From contig JASNJN010000054.1 of assembly GCA_030180075.1 (NCBI GenBank), forward strand, positions 1 to 53,860: a stretch of DNA of 53,860 nt, written 5' to 3'. The stretch is from Mikrocytos mackini (taxonomy: Eukaryota; Endomyxa; Ascetosporea; Mikrocytida; Mikrocytiidae). The notes beneath the pieces are model-generated. The model was given only the letters and a program-made list of their open reading frames with translations. It was not told the origin of the DNA and did not search any database. Of the stretch, positions 1-9,003 are shown piece after piece. Position 1 is the first letter of the stretch; each line of letters begins with the position of its first letter. The position numbers and the translations under genes are program-made.

Positions 1-645
1 GTGTGGACGAGAATAAAGCATTTATATATTTGGTTGGTAATTTGATTAGAATATGAATAAGGCAGAGCATATTTGCACATAAAATAAAAAATTTTATATA
101 TGTTTATTTTCACTCTAAGCTATGTATTTTGTTTCTCAACAAGTTTTAACAATGATTTTGGGCTTAATTTTTGATTTATTTCCTTGGCTAAAAAATTTCC
201 TTTATAATTGGCGAATTTTCGGAATTTCTTCATTTAAAATTTGAAAATCGAAAAATGGTAACAAATAAATGTAATTTTTTAGTAAAACAATGAAATCAAA
301 AACCGAGCCCCAGATCTATGTTAAAATTTGGCGAGAAACAACATAACTAATTTCGGCGATATTTGCACAAGAAATTTTGAAAAAATTTCTTGTGCAAATA
401 TACTTTTCCTAAAAATAAACCTAGTCGCTAGATTCACATTCTTAAATAAACAATGTGTCAGTCCCGGGGTTCAGTTGCAGTGCTTGCAACCTACAGGGAT
501 GTTCATTTGTAAAGTCCGAAATTTTTGTCATAATATAAAATTTGAAAATATAAATTTCTATGATTATTATTCTGTTATTTTTATTTGTTTAACTTCGTGG
601 AAAGTTGGATGTTGCAACTTTGACTGTCAGTTAGCCGAAAATCAG
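1..645. other. AT-rich noncoding flank downstream of Ty3 pol
   Basis: No convincing gene is visible. The longest open frame (plus strand, 328-702) has no coding-like composition and overlaps the 3' end of the pol gene on the other strand. The stretch probably holds the 3' untranslated part, and possibly a degraded LTR, of the Ty3 element. I could not identify LTR boundaries because no matching second copy is present in the window. Confidence 0.5.
359..401. repeat. Perfect 19-20 bp hairpin
   Basis: The left arm ATATTTGCACAAGAAATTT (359-377) is exactly reverse-complementary to 383-401, with a 5-nt TGAAA spacer that can itself add one pair. It sits in noncoding DNA next to the Ty3 remnant. It may be the end of a foldback element or simply a fortuitous palindrome; function unknown. 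Confidence 0.7.
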
Positions 646-3348
646 TTACGCTACATCCTGCACAACCTCTCTTGTAAAAGTTGTTTCATCTATACTTTCT
701 GATAAGTTCCTTTCTTCAATCTTTTCCGCGGGTTTCATATTCTTTATGTTAACCCAGTATTTCTTTATTCCATCTCTTATTTCTAAGGCATTGTTTCCCG
801 CCTTAACATTTACCACTTCTAGTGGACCTCTCCAATAGTCGCCGGCCTTAGCTCGCACTGAATTCCTTGCATAAACTAAGTCGCCTATCTTTATAATTCT
901 ATTTGTACGGCGCACATTCTTCTTCTTCCTTGATTCTTCAGCGGCTTTTACTATTCTTTGTTTTATCTCTTCGTTATCTTTCTTTACTATTTTACTAAGT
1001 GGATCTATCTTACTTTTGCCGAAGAATACGATTGCAGGTGAACATCCTATCGTTCTGTGGTGTCCTTCATTCAAATTGTTTTCTACTGCTTTTATAATCT
1101 CCGACAATTCTTCTTCCCTTTTGATCCTAACTATACTTTCTATTGTTGTATTAATTCTTTCACTTATCCCGTTAGCTGCAGGATTATACGGACATGTGAA
1201 GGACTTCTTTATTCCCATTTCTGTGCACATGTTTAAGTATTCTTTGGAAGTGTATTGTCGACCATTGTCGCTTATTATCTGTCGTGGAACTCCATAGCAT
1301 TTGATCCAATGTCTTTTAGTGAGTTCTGTTACTTCTCTTCCCGTAAGTGAGGTTAGCTCGAGTATGCGGGAAAATCTAGAGAATGTGTCTGTTATGGTAA
1401 GAAAGAACTTCTTTGTCAAGCATCCGCTTTCCTCTTTCGTCCATGGACCGTAAATATCCGTACTTATGATTTGGTTTGGCTCTGTTGCTTTGTTTCCTAC
1501 ATAACCTTCTACCTTTGTTGTGTTTCCTCCGTAATGTTTTGAAGTATAACAATCGTGACACTTGGTGATGTAATTAGTCACTTTCTCTTTTAGTTTTGGG
1601 ATAGAATAGTATTGATTGAGTGAGTAATACTGTTTTAAAATCCCTGGATGACCTAAGAACTCATGGGTCTCCTGTATTAGTTTGTCAATGAGTGTAGTAG
1701 GAATAACAACTCTTCCTTTCTTATCAACAAGGATTTCTTTCCCGTCTTTGACTACCGTATCACATTCTTCCGTTCTATTAAGTTGTTCATTTTGTTCTTT
1801 TATAATTGTATCCAGCGTAAGTGTTTCTAATTTCAAAAGTAGGGAATTTGATTCTTTATTATCAAAATTCCGAGATAGAAAATCGGCGCCAGTATTCGTC
1901 GCTCCTTTCACATGTTCCCAATCTAAATCAAATTCTGCAAGCGCAATTTTCCATCTCTGTGCGCGTGAGTTCATGGCGGAAGCGTCGAAAGTTATGTTCC
2001 GTGAATCCGTATTGACCTTTATCTTAGAGTTGTAAATTAAAGTTTTGAAATTTAGAAGAGCTTTGTAAACTGCTAATAACTCCTTTTCCACGATGCTATA
2101 TCTTTTCTGGGCATCATTGAGCTTACATGAATATATCCGTACTATCCTATCTCCTTGGATTAGAATGGCTCCAAGGCCGTAATCAGAAGCATCTGTGTGT
2201 AAAGAAAATGGCTTCTCTAAATCCGGATTGTACAGTCTCTGTCCTTCTAAAATCTTGTCATGTATTTGACGTAACGCTTTTGAATCATCAACGTTCCAAA
2301 CGAATTTCTTGCCTTTCAGTTTGTCAGTTATTGGTGACAGTAATGACGAAAGTCCTTTGATGTAGGGTCGGTACCAATTAATGTACCCAATTACTTTCCT
2401 AAGTTTTCTTTTAGTATTCGGTTCTGTAAGTATTAGTTCTGCTTTAAATTCGTTTAAGTCTGGCCTAATAGATCCCTCTTCAATAGTTTGGCCTAAGTAT
2501 TTGACTTTATTCTTGCAGAAGCTACTTTTTGTAAAGTTTATACTAACTCCTTTCTCTTTTAATCTTTGTAATACTTTTGTTAAAACTTGTTGGTGTTCTT
2601 CCAAATCTTGGGTAAATACTAAAATATCGTCAAGATAGACGTGTACCCCGTCTATATCATGAAGCAAATCGTTCATGGTTCTTTGGAATATACGTGGGGC
2701 TTCACAAAGGCCGAAGGGCATTCTTGTGAATTCGTATTGTCCCCAAGGAAGTATGAAACTAGTCTTGTGTTGTTCTTCTTTCTTCATCCTAATCTGATGG
2801 AAGCCAGCGTTTAAGTCAAGTTGGCTGAACACTCTTGAGTCTTTTAAATCTTTAAATAAGGATTCCATTGTAGGTAATGGATAACTGCCTTTTACCGTTA
2901 GACGGTTTAAGTTGCGATAGTCGACAACTAGGCGTAAGTCTCCATTCTTTTTCTTTATCCCAAATGCAGGCGAAACGATGTTTGACCAAGACTTCTTTAT
3001 AATTCCTGTGTCAAGTAATCTTTCTACTTCTTGTTTCACAATGGGTATGTCTGCATATGGAACCGGGTAGGGCTTGCAACTAAGAGAAGCATCTCTTACT
3101 AATGGTATCTCCATTTCCGTTCCAGGTATAGTTCCCAAGTCTGGATTCAGTTTCTTGTGTTCTTCAATCAAAGTGTTAATGCTGTGTTTGAGTTGTTCAT
3201 CTTTCCCATGAATAGTAAGACTTCTTCCATCTATGTAGTCGTCGGGGTTCGTCGTCCTAGATGTAAGAATTTCTGTCTTAGTAGGAAGTTCTATCTCTCG
3301 CCCAGCAATTTGTATCACTCTTTCTTTGAAGTTAAGTGTGGCCTTTTC
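646..3348 (-). CDS. pol: Ty3/gypsy-type pol: reverse transcriptase, RNase H, integrase
   Basis: This frame encodes the polymerase part of an LTR retrotransposon, which copies element RNA into DNA and integrates it. In order from the N-terminus: the tail of the protease with a family-typical 'FKERVIQIAG' stretch; reverse transcriptase with the catalytic YLDD box ('DGVHVYLDDILVF') and 'MPFGLCEAP'; RNase H with 'LHTDASDYGLGAIL'; an H2C2 zinc finger; the integrase core with 'ISDNGRQYTS' and 'PYNPAANGISER'; and a C-terminal GPL/V-type region ('WRGPLEVVNV'). About 890 residues, an ordinary size for pol without gag. The frame opens just after a TGA at about 3349 and has no ATG near its start. It is therefore read from an upstream frame or is 5'-broken; the protease lies in another frame (see 3315-3452). 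No gag is seen. Confidence 0.93.
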   Translation of the reverse strand, partial: EKATLNFKERVIQIAGREIELPTKTEILTSRTTNPDDYIDGRSLTIHGKDEQLKHSINTLIEEHKKLNPDLGTIPGTEMEIPLVRDASLSCKPYPVPYADIPIVKQEVERLLDTGIIKKSWSNIVSPAFGIKKKNGDLRLVVDYRNLNRLTVKGSYPLPTMESLFKDLKDSRVFSQLDLNAGFHQIRMKKEEQHKTSFILPWGQYEFTRMPFGLCEAPRIFQRTMNDLLHDIDGVHVYLDDILVFTQDLEEHQQVLTKVLQRLKEKGVSINFTKSSFCKNKVKYLGQTIEEGSIRPDLNEFKAELILTEPNTKRKLRKVIGYINWYRPYIKGLSSLLSPITDKLKGKKFVWNVDDSKALRQIHDKILEGQRLYNPDLEKPFSLHTDASDYGLGAILIQGDRIVRIYSCKLNDAQKRYSIVEKELLAVYKALLNFKTLIYNSKIKVNTDSRNITFDASAMNSRAQRWKIALAEFDLDWEHVKGATNTGADFLSRNFDNKESNSLLLKLETLTLDTIIKEQNEQLNRTEECDTVVKDGKEILVDKKGRVVIPTTLIDKLIQETHEFLGHPGILKQYYSLNQYYSIPKLKEKVTNYITKCHDCYTSKHYGGNTTKVEGYVGNKATEPNQIISTDIYGPWTKEESGCLTKKFFLTITDTFSRFSRILELTSLTGREVTELTKRHWIKCYGVPRQIISDNGRQYTSKEYLNMCTEMGIKKSFTCPYNPAANGISERINTTIESIVRIKREEELSEIIKAVENNLNEGHHRTIGCSPAIVFFGKSKIDPLSKIVKKDNEEIKQRIVKAAEESRKKKNVRRTNRIIKIGDLVYARNSVRAKAGDYWRGPLEVVNVKAGNNALEIRDGIKKYWVNIKNMKPAEKIEERNLSESIDETTFTREVVQDVA

Positions 3349-3452
3349 TGATCAAGGAACTGTAATCCCAGATTTAAACCGACCGGTAAACCTTTTAACA
3401 TACACGCTCTCACGGTTAGTTCTATACCGGGAAGCTGTTGTAGTCTAACCTT
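3315..3452 (-). pseudogene. Ty3 aspartic protease C-terminal fragment, out of frame with pol
   Basis: Read on the minus strand in a different frame from pol, this stretch gives 'LPGIELTVRACMLKGLP' followed by 'GLNLGLQFLDQ', which resembles the C-terminal part of retrotransposon proteases (a hydrophobic strand, then an LG-x-x-FL motif). Its own frame stops at 3315-3317. The continuation expected of a protease is found instead in the pol frame, which opens near 3348. The switch falls around a short A-run near 3340-3345. That fits either a 1-nt indel (dead copy or base-calling error) or a programmed frameshift. The 5' part of the protease and gag are missing, cut off at the N-containing junction near 3459-3462. 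Confidence 0.6.
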
Positions 3453-3474
3453 TAAATTNGCNTGGCATGGACTC

Positions 3475-3806
3475 ACATATCATATTTTACAGGAAACAAC
3501 ATTTAAATTTTTTCTTTTTAAATCAACCGAAAATGATATATGTTATTTTTTAGTGAATTTTAACATATGTATGGGCTCTTAAAATTTTACCTTGCTCTTT
3601 ATTTTGGATAAATTTTAAATTTGGGCCGTTTAACTAAAACTGAAAATTCTCTTGGCCAAGAATATCCATAAAATACCCAAAAGTCTAAAAACCATTATTT
3701 TTATGCTGTTTCCGAGAATTTAATACACATTATATATGTCAATGTTATTTGAAAATCGACATTTAATTTTTTTGAAAAATGTTGTTTCCTGTAAAATATG
3801 ATATTT
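3475..3806. mobile_element. 332-bp MITE with long terminal inverted repeats (MULE-like duplication length)
   Basis: The left end (3475 onward, ACATATCATATTTTACAGG...) and the reverse complement of the right end (ending 3806) match over about 29 bp with one mismatch. The element is flanked by a direct 10-bp copy of GCATGGACTC (3465-3474 and 3807-3816). It has no coding capacity. Duplications of 9-11 bp with long inverted ends suggest a Mutator-type non-autonomous element, but no related transposase is present here. It is inserted in the 3' part of the R2-like LINE on the minus strand ('NGRVHA' is cut). Confidence 0.8.
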
Positions 3807-5449
3807 GCATGGACTCTCCCGTTTGAGATCTTCCATGGGATCCTATTGGCCCTCTTGACCTGGACTCTAGCGAATCTGGTAAGATCCTCGAGTTCGGTGT
3901 CCGTGAATCGTAGACATTGGCCTACGAATCTGATCAGAGGGGCAGCATACACAGACTATAGTTCTACGAGTTCCGAGTTGTACAATTACTCGAGTTTCGA
4001 GTTTGTGATTTTGGACCGAGTCAAGTTTTCGAGCGAGTTATTATAAAAATAAAATCGTAAAATAGCAAGAAAAACAGGCTAGTAAATAAAATAATTGCCA
4101 AATATAAGTTTCCAAATTCGCCAAATCTTAAAGTTTTGCCAAAATACCATCTAAAATTACATTTTTATCGCTTTTCAAAACTAAAAAAAATTTATGCATA
4201 ATTAATTGCTACATTTTGGCAGTAAATCTACAAGTTTCTATGCAATATTTTCCCTACTTAGCTCGACCTAGAATTCGAGTCGAGTTCGAGTTGCGTTTTG
4301 GTCTCAACTCGGAGCGAGTACTCGCCTCGAGCCGAGTCGAGGGGAAACTCTAACACAGACATGAGTTTTCCCACATTGACTATGTTGATAAGTGTCAGAG
4401 GTGAGAAGACGATCTTTTTAATTCTCGCCTTCGCCTCTTTCATCACTGCCTCTTTGGTAGTCATTGTGTTGTTCCAGTGCTGCTTGAACTCAAGGTATTT
4501 GTACTCATGGGTTGCAGTCACCATAGGGAAATCACTAACGCCCTGGGTAGAGTTTTTCTCTTCCTCAGTTTTGTTCGTAACAATACCGCTCTTGGCATTG
4601 TTAATAAACAAGCCGACTAGTTTAGCCAGTTTGCGTATTTCGCTAACCTTTTGGCCTAGTCGGTGTAGTGACGAGTCAAACAGTTTGATGTCATCCATGT
4701 AACATATTTTTTCCACAGTGACTTCATCGACCAGCGTTGATATTTTCATCGCGTTGTCTTGGTTTGCTCTCAACACAGTTAGTGCCTCACAAAAGAGGGT
4801 TGGGGACATTTTGTCTCCCTGGAATATCCCTCTTTTAATGTTTATCTGCTCACTCTCGCCCTTGAAGTTCGTTATATACGTTCTCCAAAGGGGCATGAGT
4901 GCCCACAGAATGGCTACTAACCCATTGGGTTTGTTCGTTGAGGATTGGGTGGTCATTTCAAGCATTCGGATCAATGCTTTGTGACTCACCGAATCATACG
5001 CCTTACAGAAGTCAATATACGCGCTGTTTGGCGGCGCATGTGTGATTGATCTGCCGGTGTTCACAACAAATTCGTTCATCAGATGAGCGTCCAGACAGCC
5101 TCGTCTCCTGTTAAGGAGGGCGCGCTGCTCTGGATCCCAATTACCAGTGCGTATTAGGGTCTATATGATCCTACCTTCCAGAACGGAAGTGAACAGTTTG
5201 TAGCATGTGTTCAGCATGGTAATGGGCCTGAAGTTCTTTGGTGAGGATTTCTCACCTGACATTTTATAGAAAAGGATTGTCCTCCCAGTAGTGATCCATT
5301 GCTCAGGACTGGTTAATCCTAGCCAGATTTCATTGAACAATCTGACTAGTATACGGACCGTCATCGTCGATAGCGCCTTGTATAGGTGCGGGTAGACCCC
5401 GTCAGGCCTGCAGGCCTTCCCCGAGAAGGGCATGGCGGGAATAGATGGT
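3807..5449 (-). pseudogene. R2-like (endonuclease-type) non-LTR retrotransposon, truncated and interrupted
   Basis: Minus-strand reverse transcriptase of a LINE related to the copy at 33.4-36.0 kb. 5449-5161 encodes the fingers ('KACRPDGVYPHLYKAL', 'NFRPITMLNTCYKLF', 'LEGRI'). A single in-frame TAG (5161-5163) follows, then reading resumes in the same frame with 'NWDPEQRALLNRRRG', 'AYIDFCKAYDSVSHKAL', 'GIFQGDKMSPTLF' and the catalytic 'CYMDDIK'. The frame is split by a 396-bp insertion (3957-4352) and continues at 3948-3807 with 'LEDLTRFARVQVKRAN' and 'IPWKISNGRVHA', where a MITE interrupts it. The 5' end is cut near 5450, as is usual for LINE copies. Paralogous residues in the other copy support every segment. 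This copy cannot be active. Confidence 0.88.
3957..4352. mobile_element. 396-bp hAT-like MITE with 8-bp target duplication, nested in LINE
   Basis: Exact 8-bp direct repeats ACACAGAC flank the insert at 3949-3956 and 4353-4360. They lie on either side of the point where the LINE coding frame is broken ('KLMSV' / 'SVYAAPL'). The ends start TATAGTT and, inverted, TAGAGTT. Both subterminal regions are packed with CGAGT/ACTCG pentamers (about 3965-4040 and 4258-4345), while the middle is plain AT-rich DNA. An 8-bp duplication and clustered subterminal motifs are typical of hAT-superfamily elements. No coding capacity is present. Confidence 0.75.
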
Positions 5450-5783
5450 AATAGTGGATCATGATTTCAAATTTGAATTTCTATCGCTATATTGAAGCGG
5501 AGCTACTCGCGCATTTCCCAACTGTTTATAATTTGTTAGTTGACTTTGTTATCTTTTTATTCTCAACACTAAAATATACTATTTTACTTGCAAAACTTAA
5601 CTTTCCAGGGAAATCCCATCAAAATTTTCCAATAATTTGTAAATCATTTCAGATCGCTCGTATAAGCAGTAAAAGTATTAATTTTGTTCCGATGGGTTAT
5701 TTGACTTTCAAATAAAAGACATTGCTTCTAAAAAATCGATCATTATTTATATTTCAGTTTTCGATATTAAATTTCAAAATTTT
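5450..5783 (+). promoter_or_regulatory. Intergenic region and start box of ZPR1
   Basis: A gene-free AT-rich stretch. Its last bases (about 5768-5783) carry the box TAAATTTCAAAATTTT directly abutting the ATG at 5784. The same AAATTT-type box is seen before many starts in this window and is known as a start-proximal signal in some microsporidia. Nothing else is recognised in the upstream 300 bp. Confidence 0.55.
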
Positions 5784-6338
5784 ATGGAAGAAGTATCTTA
5801 CGAAAGCAACTTCATTGAGAGAGTTAGCGCAGAGCTCATTTGTCCCGGGTGTAAAGAAGAATGTACTTGTAACGTTACAACATATCAACTTCCATTCGAC
5901 CAGAAAATGTGTATCGATACCCTGATTTGCGACAAATGTGGTTTTAGAGACATCAAAACCAGCTATTTAGACCAAGGTATTTCTGAAACTGTATATACAC
6001 TGAGATTGAATGATACAGATACACTAAGCCGCTATTTGGTGGTTTCCGATAAATGTACAATAAAAATACCCGAACTCGAACTTGAATTTAATCCACAACA
6101 GCGTAAAGTGACCGTAGCATCTGACCTGATTTACAGCCTTTATAAAAGCTGCCAATACATGGAGAAAGAAATAAATTCGAACAAAGAAGACAAAGAATAC
6201 AGCGAAAAGATTACCAAAATAAGAACCACACTTTCTTCGTTAAAATCTTGTTTAGATGGAGATAAAGTCATAGAAGTAATTATTGAAGATGAAACTAAAC
6301 AAAGCTTTGTGTTCAACGAACAAATAGGCAATAAATAA
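5784..6338 (+). CDS. ZPR1: ZPR1-family zinc finger protein
   Basis: A 184-residue protein with one ZPR1 zinc finger followed by one alpha/beta ZPR1 domain. The finger is C20-x2-C23, then 25 residues, then C49-x2-C52, which is the exact C-x2-C-x25-C-x2-C spacing of the family. It is followed by 'CGFRDIKTS', matching the conserved 'CGYRxNE' segment. ZPR1 assists folding of translation factor eEF1A and shuttles between cytoplasm and nucleus. Most eukaryotic ZPR1 proteins are about 450 residues with two finger-domain repeats; this one has a single repeat, as expected for a reduced genome. The start is fixed by the AAATTT box touching the ATG. Its stop lies 10 bp from the stop of the convergent antiporter gene, so the transcripts must overlap. 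Confidence 0.9.
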   Translation: MEEVSYESNFIERVSAELICPGCKEECTCNVTTYQLPFDQKMCIDTLICDKCGFRDIKTSYLDQGISETVYTLRLNDTDTLSRYLVVSDKCTIKIPELELEFNPQQRKVTVASDLIYSLYKSCQYMEKEINSNKEDKEYSEKITKIRTTLSSLKSCLDGDKVIEVIIEDETKQSFVFNEQIGNK

Positions 6339-6348
6339 ATTAATAAAA

Positions 6349-7908
6349 TTATTTAACTTTATTTTGTTCCATACGATAATAGTAATAATGCAACCCCAAA
6401 ATTATTGCCAACCCGACCAATATGGCTAAATATGGTGTGATGAAATGGCCTAGGAAATACCCCACTGTTAAGCTAAGTATAATATTGAATAAGCCATACC
6501 ATTTTTGTGCGTGGTAGTGCTCCATTTTATCCACGCCTGTTATCCCAATCGTCAAATTAGCTGTGTCGGAATAAAATGATAAATGATCTCCGACAATACA
6601 TCCGGACAACATAGCTCCTATTATTGATTGTAATTTGATCTTATCTAAAAGGTCTTTATTATTTCCTATGAGGCCATTCACTATATCTGGCACAATACCC
6701 AAAGAACCCCAGGAGCTGGCAATGAGTAATGATATCCCGAATGAAAGTAAAAAGACAAACGGGGGAATTAAAAATGGTGCGTTTCTTATTATGGCCCCCA
6801 TAGCTCCATTATTCGAATTGAACAGCGAACTTATAAACTCCGTTGTCTTTAAATCTCCAAGCGACTTGCGGAAGGAATCAAACAGTATTATCATCAGCAA
6901 ACACGAGAGAACGTCATTAAATCCTTCGTGAACCAGTTCGGTAGATTTTTCAAAGTACTTAGTTCTGATTAGTAACAGTAATACGATTGATAAAAGCAAA
7001 CAACATTGGGATGCGGCTAATATGGCTTCATCACTGTTAAACTTTGAGAGAATGTTTGTCAAGTTGACAGGGAGTCCACTTTCCTTGGTATTCATTATCC
7101 CAGACACAAAGAAAGAACACACAACCAGAATAATGAATATAACAATGATGTAAACCGGTAGAAGTGCTTTGAATATATTGATTGTGTTGGTTTGCTTCCC
7201 AGCTGTTTGGTTTACTTCCTTCCTTTTGATTTTATCCGTCTTGTCCTTCTGTACCATCCCCCAGAAATTAACGTTGGAGAATAAATTAACCACTAAAAAT
7301 GTTATCGTGAATATTGAGTAGTATTGGTAGGGCATCGAATAGATAAAGTATTTGAAAGCCTCGTGTGGTGAAGTTAATTTCGCAATAGCAGGTATTGTAG
7401 CCGCCGTGTAAGTTGAAATGGGCATTAGGATGGCTTTTGTCCCAGACAGTGTGTGTAATATATACGAGACTTTTCTGATATCAATAGTGCTGTCCTTGAA
7501 CAGGAGAGGCGCAAGTTTTCCGGCTACAAGTATAGAACTGTAGTCGTCGAAAAACATGATGAAACAAAGGAGCATTATGTATTTAAAAGTGTCTTTGTTA
7601 GTTTTGATCTTCGTTTGCATTATCAGCCCTAAATTTTTGAACAAATCGCTGCCTACTAATAGATTTATGAATCCATTTGTGAACAAAGTGAATAGAACTA
7701 TCCTTATGTTAGCTTTTTCCTTTAGAGAACTCGGTATTGTGACTGTGAAAGTGTGTAAAAACCCCTTAACGAAATTAAAATCGAAAACAAGAGTGTTGGA
7801 TACCATTATGCTGCAAAGTACCGAGAATATTGTGTTCTTGGTTACAAAAGCCAGTGTAATCATAACGAACAGAGGAATCACCTTGAATACGTTGGGAAAG
7901 TCGAGCAT
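6349..7908 (-). CDS. NhaC-type Na+/H+ antiporter family membrane protein
   Basis: A 519-residue polytopic membrane protein with roughly 11-13 hydrophobic segments. Family signatures of the NhaC/ion-transporter superfamily are visible: 'FFDDYSS' (residues 119-125), 'GTKAILMPISTYTAA', 'SSWGSLGIVP' and 'GDHLSFYSDT' near residue 435 (compare the bacterial pattern GDxxSPxSDT). In bacteria these carriers exchange Na+ for protons or use related antiport. In an intracellular parasite such a carrier might adjust ions or small metabolites at the plasma membrane; that role is inference. NhaC is essentially a bacterial family, so horizontal acquisition is plausible. Codon and AT content look like the neighbours, so any transfer is not recent. 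ATG at 7908; the upstream AAATTT box is weak. The substrate cannot be read from sequence. Confidence 0.82.
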   Translation of the reverse strand: MLDFPNVFKVIPLFVMITLAFVTKNTIFSVLCSIMVSNTLVFDFNFVKGFLHTFTVTIPSSLKEKANIRIVLFTLFTNGFINLLVGSDLFKNLGLIMQTKIKTNKDTFKYIMLLCFIMFFDDYSSILVAGKLAPLLFKDSTIDIRKVSYILHTLSGTKAILMPISTYTAATIPAIAKLTSPHEAFKYFIYSMPYQYYSIFTITFLVVNLFSNVNFWGMVQKDKTDKIKRKEVNQTAGKQTNTINIFKALLPVYIIVIFIILVVCSFFVSGIMNTKESGLPVNLTNILSKFNSDEAILAASQCCLLLSIVLLLLIRTKYFEKSTELVHEGFNDVLSCLLMIILFDSFRKSLGDLKTTEFISSLFNSNNGAMGAIIRNAPFLIPPFVFLLSFGISLLIASSWGSLGIVPDIVNGLIGNNKDLLDKIKLQSIIGAMLSGCIVGDHLSFYSDTANLTIGITGVDKMEHYHAQKWYGLFNIILSLTVGYFLGHFITPYLAILVGLAIILGLHYYYYRMEQNKVK

Positions 7909-8234
7909 TGTGAGTGTATTTTAAGTGTTGATTGTTGATAACCCCTGTAGTTCTCTAAAATGTTCGGGCTTTGAAAGAAAATTAAAATTTTAATTTGAAA
8001 CTCAAACACGAATTTAAAAAGTGTTTATTGGATAAGAAGAGTCATTTGATGTTGTATAACGACAGTCAAATATAAGTGATACGAGTTCTCGATAATCATA
8101 CATAAAGTTCCAATTTCGGTTCTAAAAACATGTCTTATTTAGAACTTCAGGAGCAGGCTCATACACTTGTTTTAACGTCAGTGCTTCATTAAATATCAAT
8201 ATGGCTTCTTTGACTGGACAATGGTTTCATAATC
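7909..8234. promoter_or_regulatory. Divergent intergenic region between antiporter and TFB4
   Basis: About 330 bp without a supportable gene. It contains one AAATTT-type box (AATTAAAATTTTAATTTG at about 7984-8001) that could serve either flanking start. A 20-codon reading frame from 8130 is too short to support. Confidence 0.4.
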
Positions 8235-8978
8235 ATGTTTCAAATTTTAATTTTCTTGGATTTGCAAATCGAAAACCAACGACTAGACACTATAATAAGG
8301 GAATTAAACCGTGCCATAAACATCCTGTATTTGTTACAAGCATTTGTTAGGATTAGAATCTATTACTATAACTACAATACGAATTCATTGGAGATGATCG
8401 AATTTTCCGAGTCTACCGTTCACATAGATAAATTGAAGGATATATTTAATAACTCTATATCATCAGACAGCAGTGTAACATTTATAAACAAACTAAGAGC
8501 GTTTGTTTTTCAACTTAACAGTAAACAAATCAAAAACAAGGATATTGTATTCATAACTAATACAAACGCAAACAACAACGAAGCTCTGATATCATACCAC
8601 AAATTATTATCAATTTTGTTTGAAGAAGGGATAGCTAGAAGTATACATATGTTTCTACTTGGAGTAAATAATCCAACATTCGAATTATTCAAAGAAACAA
8701 TACAAAACGGCCGTAAGGGATCCCTACAAACAGCGAACGATGCGTCCGAATTACAAAAGTTTTTTACAAATGTTTCGTGCAGCATGTTACACGGGGAATA
8801 CCTGGAAATAAGTGCAAATGAAGACTCGCAATTTTCTGTACAATATTTCTGTTCTGAACACAACGAAGAGACCATAGGGAAAGGAATAATGTGCACGTTG
8901 TGTGGAGCACTATATTGCGGTATACGAGGTAAATGCACGGTTTGTAATACCAGGATTGCCCCTGACTTAGATAACTAA
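8235..8978 (+). CDS. TFB4: TFIIH core subunit Tfb4/p34
   Basis: A 247-residue protein with an N-terminal von Willebrand A-like fold and a C-terminal zinc-binding tail. The first strand 'ILIFLDLQ' and later 'IKNKDIVFITN' match the vWA core of Tfb4. The C-terminus has Cys pairs in 'FCSEH', 'CTLCGALYCGIRGKCTVC' and ends shortly after 'NTRI', the layout of the Tfb4 C4 finger ('C-x2-C...C-x2-C-x-T-x-F'). Tfb4 pairs with Ssl1/p44 in the TFIIH core, acting in RNA polymerase II initiation and nucleotide-excision repair. Yeast Tfb4 is about 340 residues, so this is shortened. Ssl1 was considered, but it has a longer finger-plus-RING C-terminus. Unusually, an AAATTTTAATTTT box overlaps codons 2-7 instead of preceding the ATG. 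No later ATG keeps the vWA strand, so 8235 is kept. Confidence 0.8.
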   Translation: MFQILIFLDLQIENQRLDTIIRELNRAINILYLLQAFVRIRIYYYNYNTNSLEMIEFSESTVHIDKLKDIFNNSISSDSSVTFINKLRAFVFQLNSKQIKNKDIVFITNTNANNNEALISYHKLLSILFEEGIARSIHMFLLGVNNPTFELFKETIQNGRKGSLQTANDASELQKFFTNVSCSMLHGEYLEISANEDSQFSVQYFCSEHNEETIGKGIMCTLCGALYCGIRGKCTVCNTRIAPDLDN

Positions 8979-9003
8979 AACCTACCTATTTAAAATGATT
9001 TAC

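Noticed and set aside
328-702. 124-codon plus-strand frame
   Set aside because: Antisense overlap with pol and noncoding composition; contains the perfect hairpin; no start box.
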